This document shows positions 42,901-53,500 of a stretch of DNA of 64,000 nt, one piece after another. A program made the position numbers and the translations under genes. The stretch is from Ophioderma brevispina (lineage: Eukaryota > Echinodermata > Ophiuroidea > Amphilepidida > Ophiodermatidae), in NCBI GenBank assembly GCA_023653785.1, contig JAMKCH010001606.1, forward strand, positions 21,971-85,970, written 5' to 3'. The notes under the pieces were generated by a model. That model saw nothing but the letters and a program-made list of their open reading frames with translations. It did not search any database and was not told the origin of the DNA. Numbering within the stretch: position 1 is the first letter of the stretch; every line of letters begins with the position of its first letter.

Positions 42901-44537
42901 ATTCGTAGGCCCTTATCTTTTTAATAGCTCAAGTTCTCGAAGTTCCCATCATATCCTGTAACTCATATAAGCCTATAAGAAATAAAGGTTCAACATAGAA
43001 CCCTTTTTGTCCTGTATTTTTCACCCTAAGCACTTCTATGGTTCTAAAAAGAACCTTAAAAAGTTCTATGAAGAACCTTCTAAATTTAAATAGGCCTAGG
43101 AATGTTCTGTTCACATATATTTTTAAAGGTTAAGCAATGTAGAAGGCAATGATGACACTTTGGTTTTAAAATATTTTTGTGGCCAAATAAAAATAATCTC
43201 TTTCTGTTCTACCAAGAACCTCTGAAGGGTGCTTTGTTTTAGGGTTCCTAGAGTTTAAGGTTCTACAAAGAACCATTTTCTTGGCTACAGAACCTTTTTT
43301 GGTTCTATGAAGAACCCTAACAAACATTCACGGGGTTCTTTATAGAACCCAAAAAGGTTCTGTAGCCAAGAAAATGGTTCTTTGTAGAACCTTAAACTAT
43401 AGGAACCCTTAAATGGATGGTAATAAAGCACCCTTCTGAGGACGGCCGTAGGTTCTTGGTATAACAGGAAAGAAAAAAAAATTGGGGGCCATGAAATTAT
43501 TTTGGACTCAAAAGGTTTTTACCGCCTTTCATGTTGCTTAACCTTTCAAAATATATGTGAACACATACAAAAAGAACTTTCCTAGGCCTATTTAAATTTG
43601 GAAGGTTCTTCATAGAACTTTTTAAGGTTCTTGATAGAACCTTAGCACTGCTTAGGGTGAAAAATACAGGACAAAAAGGGTTCTATGTTGAACCTTTATT
43701 TTTATATAAGAGTGTATAGTTACAGATTTCTAAATAATAAAACGTCAATATTTCTCATCCTGTATAATTTTCCGTAGATTTTAACATTTTTCTTCTCAAA
43801 ACTACCCCCGGTGTCTATAACCCGTAGCTTCCGTCATACCACAACCAAAGCGTGTTATTGACCATTTTTTTCCTCTCCCCCTGATTTTTTACCACAATTT
43901 TCTTATACTCCGTGTCTTGGCCAGCTTTCCGTATTCTGTATTATATTCCTTTCCTCATAACTCCCCAAACTCCCGTATATTGTTCCCTTCATCCTGTAGT
44001 TTATGAATACTCCATCGAGTCACATTATCTCATATTGTAAACTTTTTTTTCATAACTTAAGTTCTCATACTTTTCGTCATGTCCTGTAGCTCATGTAGTT
44101 TCCATTTTGTAGATAATAAAACGTCAATATTCGATCCCGTATAACTTTCGATTCCGTTAACTTTTTTTTTCTCAAAAGTACTCCCTGTGTGCTAACCCGT
44201 AGTCTCCCGTCACATCCCTTTTTTTACCGTATATCTCCTCAAACTTCCGTATAAAGTTCTCGAAAAGCGGATGCCTAATCGATGTGTGAAACAAAGTATC
44301 AAGGTCCTGTCGTTCCTGTAGTTGGTATTTTCTACCTCGTAAATTTTGCACCCGCAACCCATATTCTAAATTTGTTTTCTTTTTCCCTTTTTCTAATAAC
44401 CCCTGTATTCCAGCATACCGTATTATATTTTTTTTCTCATAGGCCCAAATTGCAGTATACCATCAGTATTCCTATTCTCTACCTACTATGAAGTGTCAGG
44501 ATTGCACTGGCAACTTTCCGTATTCTTAAGGCATAAT

Positions 44538-44579
<42 letters not shown>

Positions 44580-47500
44580 TGTCCTCACCCGTACCCGGGG
44601 TCCTCACATATCTGTCGTGCAAGAAGCGTTGAAGAAAAAAAAGCTGTACATCCTAAAAGTCTCAGTATTTTTGTTTCTCAAACTCTCCTGTGCAACTATA
44701 ATGACAGTCCCGGATCCCGCCATGCACTGACAACAACTTGCCGCTTGTACGCTGTCACTGCACGCAGTCTGCGGCGGCGCGTTGCTACATAGTTACGCAA
44801 AGCCACAGCGAAATGGTGTTTTAACCCATAATGCATCAGTGACGCACTTTAGCTAGCAACCGACCCATTTTTCCTGTTATTTCCATAGTAACTGAATAGT
44901 TTTTGAAAAAATGAATGTCCAAACGCCCCATGGCATGGTATACCCAACCAATGTACAAAAAATCAGAACTCGAGATAGAGCCATCTCTGAGAACACTCGG
45001 GAACAAGGTTGAGAACCCCTCTTTTATTATATAGATAGTGAGGGCATCCTAAAATAGTGAGGGCATCCTTTGTATAATTACATTTTGAATTGAGCAAGAA
45101 GTAGCCAAGGTGGTTCACATTTTCAAATATTGGCTGTCTAGGAGTGTGATACTAAAATATCATGAGGTCAAATTTGAGTGATATATTTTATTACAAAATG
45201 ATGGCACAAGTTCAGATTTAAAGCATGTCATATTTTTTTACCACCGCATAACACAAAATAAAATTATTTGTTGTATTTCAGTAAAATGTGACCCTAGTTG
45301 TAATGTGTAGAAATAAAAATGCACATGTTTAAAATCAATGTAATCTATACAAAATATGAAATTTGCCCTGTTTTCTTATTAATGATTGATATGTCATTAT
45401 AACAAAGCATAAAAACAAATTATAAGTAGAGAGGCCATATCTGGGTATGGGCACTTTTGCTTAGATCAAATTTATAGGGCTTCTAATGTCATTCATTTAG
45501 AATCAGAAGAAATACAGCCAATACACTCTTCCAAGTTACCCTAGACGCCATCCTGAAAAGTGATATTTGGGTTTGCTAAGGGTATTTTTAATATTTGCCC
45601 ATTTTTTACCCCAAAATGTAATTCTTCAAATAGCGATAACCTGAGTAGAACCTTCTTATATGCTACAGATAATACATTTCACAAGTAATTAACAATTACA
45701 AGAAACAAAAATGTCACATCTCACTTAAAGACACTAATCAGTGATTCATCGAAAGAGACAAATATTGAATGTGCAGGAACCGCTTAAAATTGAAGGATAG
45801 ATCTGTACATATTTTCTCATAAGTTATTTTTTCCACTGAGAATTGACCGAAGGACGAAACTGCAGTCTTCAAAGATATGACTCACAGTAAATAGTGTTGT
45901 AGTAAGTGTCGTTCGGACAGTAATGACTAAACTAGCGATTTTGTGCTATTAGGTTGCTTCTGGCCTTCTCATTTGCAGGGTATGTTAGGGTATTGTTACT
46001 TGTTACCGACATGCAAAAATCTGATTTTTTGATTTATTTTTCGATTTTATGATTTAGCAAATCACTGCTAGTGCCTTTAAGAGCTTAGAAATTTTGGGGA
46101 AGCCATGTTTTTAAGTGATTTTGACAGATTTTGACCTCAAAGTTTATTTTTGCAGGGTGGGGAGTCTGCTTAAATCTCATGAACAGCAAATGCTACTCCA
46201 ATAATTTTTTTTTCTGTAAAAATTTGGAAAAGCCAACAGAAATTTCTTGGGGAAATACTCAATTAAAAAACAAGTTAGCCGAAACTTTATGCCCACTTTT
46301 CATCTGGCTTGTTGTACCTTTGAACCATAACATTGTAAGTTCCAGTTTATTATGCAGAGAAATGTTCTATTTTTATATTTTATAAATATCTTGTTAAAGG
46401 ACTTTCTACCAACAGTAATCCTATTTTATATAGCATACAATTATCACTGTAAACAAGCGTGAATGAATCATTAATTTGATATGTACTACAGTGTTTACAA
46501 AAATAAAAAACCCTTTTAAAAAGAAAGGGCGAGTAAGAGGAAATATCCATGTAAAAGGTACGGGAAGGGATAAATAAGATGACATTTTGTGGGAATTTTT
46601 GCAAGTTGACTATGTGACTTGTTGCATCTACTAAGCGAGGCATACCTGAACGTAAATATCTAACCAGGTGATAGGGGCTTCATATCCCTATTACATTTAC
46701 GTTTTTATCAAGGAAAAATGTGCCAATCAAATACTATAGAAACATACTTACACCTTATTGGTGAAAACAATAAACGCTATACTTACCCACCACCAAGATT
46801 GACATGACAGACTCCCATTTACAAGCAGAAACTGGAAAGAAGCAATTCCGGATTATTTCGCATGCCGACGGACGTAAAGTATTTTACAGATCGGCACACG
46901 ACCAACTGATCAATAACATTTTGTTTTAAAGAGCTCCTATAAAGAATTCCAAAATGTAAAGCTACCACGTTCAGCAACATTGTCACACCTTAAAGTGTAC
47001 TTCTGTCACCCAAAGACTTTTAATTTTTCAAAATGTTTTCAAAAATGTTCAGCCACGCCATGCATATTTCAATTCATATACAAACTTAGAACATGCGTTA
47101 CTTCATGAAATCTTACCTGTCATTCCACCGTATGAATCGTAAATACATGTATCACATTTTCTCAGAAGTGTGCACTTGCAATCTAATCTAACTACTAAAA
47201 TGGATCCAATGTCACACAACACCCTCTAGGAAAGAATCACACACGGGGGAAATGCCTACTAGTGCTACTAAAATGAGATCTTCTGTCCGCCATGCGTTTT
47301 GACGCACTTTGACCGATGGAGCTGATGTTTGGCATACAGTAGAAAACAATGCCCTGAGGTTTATTATCATTGATTCAGGGGCTATCTGGAAGCAGATCAG
47401 GAACGACCTGTGGTGTGGGAACAGAACCACAGACAATGTAACACCTCTTGGTCTGCCTCAATGGCTGAGCAACAATGCACAAATAAGACCTTTGCGGAAT

Positions 47501-50500
47501 TCATTGAAGCAGCCAGACCGTTGTACCCATCTCTGGCGTGAATCATATTTTGAAACAACAGTGTTTGGAGCGACACTATAAGAAGAAGAAAGAGTTACCC
47601 CCCAAAAAAGTCATCTGCATGAGGTCAATTTGCATAAGATTATAAATGCCCTAACCTGAGCAAAGAACAAATCTGAGGTCCAAGGTCACCCATCAGACAA
47701 AGGTTGCTTTAAAAAATATGGCAGAACACTCAAGTAAACAAGAAGCTGGTTGACACATCGTTTACATCAATACTTGACTGCAGATCATTTTTGCAACCAT
47801 AAAACTATTTGCCTCACTGTAAATATTTAAAAGTAATGCATGTTTCAACCATGTCTAAGACGATCGTAGATGAGTTCGTATTTCAGTAAGATCAAGAACA
47901 GACTACGCATGCAGCAAAAATTAAGGAACCCATAAAGTGGCTGATCCAAAAAAATCCCGACCATTCATGTTTCCTCTAAGCATCCCTTACATAAAAGCCA
48001 ATTAAATCCGTCCCAACCCGTCGGGATAGTGAAGATTTTGAAAACGGTTTGTATCTTTAACATCAAAATGAAAATTCTTAAGAGACTTGAGGAGATTTCC
48101 AGAAAGAAAGGAAAAAGGAAGCCCCAATTTTTCTCGAACCCCGTTTTTTTACATATTTGGAAAGTGTTACCATGGATTAATAGCACGTGAAGTGAATAAG
48201 CCGATACGCAGTCTTTATGTAATAAGATGATGATTTGGAGTTTCTGTCAGTGCACGACAGAAAGTCAAAGCATGGTTGTTCTATAGGGAACAATTACGAT
48301 AGCAGGCAAACAAGTTCAAAACAAGGTTTGCGGTTTTCTTTTGCACAGTTTTGTCCAAAACCTTAGAATGTTCTCGGTAGGTGGTCAACAACAGACTACA
48401 ACAAAAAGGGTAAAAAATTTATAGAAATTTCATATCCATATAAAAAATCTCAACTTTTAGTCTCACAGCCCCAAAATGGATTGAAATATTGGTTGCGAAC
48501 TTTACAGATGGGGTTTTTGGGGTGAAGGCGAATCTATATCAAGATGAAAACTCATATCCTTATATCGGACCATCCCCCTATAAGCATTCGTAATTCAATG
48601 CACTCATAAAGATTTAAAGACGCTGTTAAACAGCAAATCCACTGAATTAATAGAATACAAATAAAAATATTCTTGAAAACATATACCTTAATTTCATATT
48701 TTTTTGTCATATTTCATTTTTACGTGTTAAGCTAATGGCGATGTCTAGATTTGGGAATTTATGGGCCGCACTCACTGTTGCAATGTTACGCCCTATATAG
48801 TCAGGGCTTTTATTTTAGTGTTACCCCGTCGTGTTTTATTTCAAACCGCTCAAGACGGTAGCACTGTTGTGGAAGTGTGATGCTTTGTATTCTACTCTTT
48901 GAACATTAATATCTTTTTATAATGTACGTTCATGTTTCGCGGGCCTCTCTTATTGAGTAAATATCCCATATGACTTAAAATTGACACAAAATTTCATTAA
49001 AATATCATACATGTAGATTTAGGGATATAATGGCCGAATATGTTCTGAATTAGTGATTTGAAAATGGGTCAAAACCCAAGCGAAAGAGAGGGGTCGCCGT
49101 AGGCTTACCCCGCCCAATAATGATGATTTAGAAAATAATACATTAATACCTAATGCCCTGAATTTGACACCAATTTTATTTGGGTAAATTAACACATGCA
49201 CTACCGTACAAATCATTAACTCAATTGATGTGATAAGCAGACTAAACATAAATCCAGGCCAGAAGAAAGTCACATGATATATTAATGAAGCTTTTATGTG
49301 CAAGGGCCTTATAGGAAATGATGTTGCATTCACCAGGAGCTAGGTAAAATCCTCAATTCCCTTGGCCACAGTTCAGTAGCTTTCATTCACCAAGGTATTT
49401 AGAAATACACCCTGGGTTTTTGGGTATGATATATAATACCAAGATCACACAAGTCAGTTCATGTCATGTAAGTAAACAAGTACAACCCACTGAACTGTGT
49501 CCTTGGTAGATAGTTTTTTTGTAACTCATAGTGATGCTAAGCAGAAAATGACAGAACCAATTTTCTTGTTATTGGATTGTACTGGATTCCTAATTGAAAA
49601 TTTGGAGATTAGAATCTGACAGATGTGTTGGTAAATTCTGAATGCATAGATATGTCATGCTTGGAATAGTCTATAAACAGCAATGTTAATGAAATTAACA
49701 CCCAACAGGAAGGAACTTATGATTGGCTCATTACCGTAACGGAGGGTGTTGCCATAAGGGACAAACTTGCTACAACTCCAGACATTTTCCGCATACTTAA
49801 CGGTTTGTCTGTTATCCCCCTCCCTCCACACACCACATGCTGGGTCATTGAAAGTGTTCCCCAAACTATAGTCACTTCCACCTCATGACTTTCCATCACT
49901 GGAAGGTACCATTCTTTTGTTACTTAGAGACTAAAGGTCTGATTTTTGGGAACTGGTACCCTCTCTACGACGAATTGAAACGCAAGGTGATCCATTATTT
50001 AAAAGTGGAAGAACGAGGCGGAGGCCGGAGGCCGAGTTCCTCCCGCAAACTAATGGGGTCAACGGTTTCAATTCGTCTTAAAGATAGTCCCGGTTTCCCA
50101 AATCATACCTTTATTCTCATCTTAACAGCTTTATCATTTAAGGTCATTTTAACCATTTCGTGATCTTTACGCTTAAATACAACAAGAAGGACTGCCATCA
50201 CCCGTGACAACAATCAAACACCCGCTGAATGCAACGATCATACTCAACAAGACTCACTTGGCGTGGACGCGAAATTAGCAAAACCAGTATACGCCAGCGC
50301 TTCAATAAAAATAACTTCAATACCGCAGTGCGTACTACCTGGGTTCAATTAATCGAAATGAACCCGGGCACAGCCAATGAAATTGCTTACATTTTTTCAC
50401 AAGCTGTTTAAGATTGGCAAGAATTGTGGTTTAAAGTTTGCTTCTCAGCGTGGCACAGAAATTCCAACTTCTGCTAAAATCTGTGAACACACAGCACTTG

Positions 50501-53500
50501 TAATGTCAAATTTACAAAATTCTGTAATACCATTTTTATCACAGATTGAAGTTATCAAGAATCTGAAAATCTCTAGTCATCGCTAGTCTGCAAATGAATC
50601 ATAGTCTTTGGGCACACCACACACACTTCATAATCTTACACACTAAAATTTCTCACTAACATTCTTTTGGAATATTGTTGCAAACACATCTTAATAAACC
50701 TATCTTTCAAAGACAGTTATGAGAGAATGGCAGAATAAGCTTGAAATTAGGTTGTGGATCAGAAAAAAAATCAAGGACTTAAGAGTTGTTTCAACAAAAT
50801 CATTCTTGCTTTCCAATTTGGCCACATGTGTTCTGATTGTGCATTTGAGAAGGGATATAAAAGCGCTTATACACACAAATTGTGTGTTCTGATTGCACAG
50901 TTGAGAAGGGATATCAAAATACTTATGCTGAAAAGTAGTTCGCATTCTGCTCTAACACACATGGTATTGAACAAATCATCCACCAATACCCAACATTTGT
51001 ATGCAGTTCCAACTTTTCTCTGAACTACAATTTTGTCAACACAAAATGGACAAATTTCAACTTACCATAATCTGCATTTATTTAATGAAAACCAGGCCAA
51101 GTTTAGCATAAACTGTGCTTTAATGGATTACACAAATAAACTTTAAAATGACAACTCTTAATCATTTTTGCCTTGTGAAAAATACAACTTTATATACTCA
51201 AGCACACATTGAGTGTTCAATTACTGCAGTGCTTTGGTAGATGGTAAAGTGGTGAATGACAAAGTGCTCAGACTGTTTAGTTTACCATGATAACATGCAC
51301 CATGACTACCTACGGAGCTCTTCAATTTAAATCTGCACCTACCTCTACAAACACTCAAGTTGTCAATTTAATAATCCAGTAACAATAAAATTACTGGAGG
51401 GTCTGGAATTTAGTGTTGAAATATAAGTGTTTCTGCGATAAAAATTTATTTAAGTCTTCGATTATAGTTTGTTATGTCTAAATTTACAGGGTTACCTCTT
51501 ATCTGCTGGCAAATTCAATGTTACTGTTAGGCCTGTGTTCATAAGCTTATATGCCTGTCATACACAATACAGATATTGTTTGCAATATTTTCTGATCAGC
51601 ACACTTATTAAAAGGTCCATGGTCCGATCATTAAAGGCCGACTCAAAAATTTATATGCAAAAAAACCAAAAAAGGTCAAAAATGTTGGTATCTGAAGGAA
51701 GCTACTATTTTTCTCATTTACCCTGAGAAATCTTAGGGCTAAAGGCTGTTTGGTTTGGATGTTATGAGCGAAAATGTGCCCTATTTTGGTCGACCAATAT
51801 TAATTCTATACAGTACTCTATGGTTTTTTTTAGCTCTCGATCAAAACGGATTGAAATATCAGCGCGAAACTTTACAGATGGGGTTTTGGACTGAAGGCCA
51901 ATCTTTTAAGATGAAAAGTTCATATCCTTAAATCGGGCCATCCCCATTTAAATTCAGACAAAATAATATTCATGGAAAACTCCAGGCAGGATAATCCATT
52001 ATCAAATTATGAACAAAAGGAATCCATAAAAGGTAAATTTCTTCCAAATTCTTTCAAATTTAAAACATATCATTATTATTGTATGATTGAAGAATATTCA
52101 TTTCCAACATCACAATAGACCATGATAAGCCAATGCATATCATAAGCCAAGGAAATCTAGGTCAATTATGTGCTTGTTAACAAAACCCTTTCCAGGTATG
52201 GTCAGGATACCAAACAATTTCTGGTACTAATGTAATTGTGCAATTTCTAATACAACCTCATATCCTTATAATTTGGCTGACCCCAAAATAGTCACTAACA
52301 GTATAAATATAGATTGTGCTTATTAAGAACAGTCAAAGAGAAGAACCTCACCACTAATATTTTGCTCAAGTGTTTTTTTTTAAAGAAAATGTCATAAGTG
52401 CTAAGAACACATTTCAGACTCTGAAAATACAATCTAAATATGGCAAAAGGCAGCTGCAGTTTCCTAATATTTATTTTTTTTCTGGTTTACAATCTGTCAG
52501 GTCAATTTTTTTTTGAGGGCCTGCTTCTGGTATCCTGACCAGTACTACCTGGCCGTCAAGTTTCTAAGGAAATCCGATGAAGAGGGTAGCTGGTTACTCT
52601 GGCAGAACTAAAAAGAAGAACTACCTACAAGGCCATCAACTTTGGAGAGCTAATGGCGACCATCCAGCACATAGACGTCAGGAAGGGCATCCGGTCAATT
52701 TTTTGCTCCAATAAATCCTCACACAGCAGTGTTGCTGTGAATGTGAGGTGAATCCAGCCACCCCTGTTAGTGGGGACAAAACCGGATTTAAAACTTTGGT
52801 TTTACATTTTTTTACGAATTCAATTATTACTTTTCGGGGAGGGGGGGTTGATAGCTCGATTCTGCTGAATTTATTTCCCCCATGCCTTCCCTGCTTCCCT
52901 TGGCTGGTACTGATTGTGCATATCAAAGTATGACCATATACAATTTATATTACGTACCTACAGAATACAGAAAAAAAGTTTCCGCTCCCATCTCAAAAGT
53001 GCTGAGAAGATCTCATACAATCTATATAAAGCAGGATTTCTCATAATGATATGCAAAAAAAAATGTATGAGTCTCCTCACAGACTGGAATATATGTGGCA
53101 TGACGTGATCCATTCAGGCCCAAAGTGGCAATAATATAATTGAAAGAAAACAAATTTTCACTTTGAAATTCTTAAATTTTACAATTATGTATGTCAGAGA
53201 TTTGGGATTTTTAAACTTGTAAAATTTTGATCTTTGGGATGAGTTTCAATTTGCATCGTTTGGCTTTATTGGATCACATCATGTTGCACATAATCTTAAG
53301 GCATACTCATTTGAATACCTGAGAGTACTGTTGAAATAGATATGATAGAGTTCTTGGTATGATGCCCCTGTCAATATAACGTTCAGCTCCACCTGTGATA
53401 GTGAAGGTTTTCCCACTACCAGTCTGAAATGAGAAGCGTGGTAAAAGATGACACAATTTAAGGTTTGGGCAACTACAGGGTGACCAAAAAAATGCCACCA

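Larger units (their letters stand above)
42686..45035 (-). mobile_element. Helitron-like non-autonomous element (candidate)
   Basis: Read on the minus strand, it begins TCTATATAATAAAAGAGG (45035 downward), preceded by A. It ends in a GC-rich palindrome finishing CTAG (42686), followed by T. The TC start, CTAG end, terminal hairpin (42686-42723, arms around TTT/AAA) and A/T flanks are Helitron features. Canonical hairpins lie ~10 nt inside the end, whereas here the palindrome includes the CTAG. No Rep or helicase frame exists inside. It contains a ~750-bp palindrome (42967-43713), a diverged direct repeat near 43730-44215 and a 40-bp C run. Confidence 0.5.

Noticed and set aside
44493..44792. 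Plus-strand frame with a run of prolines
   Set aside because: The proline run is the poly-C tract; flanking codons show no domain.
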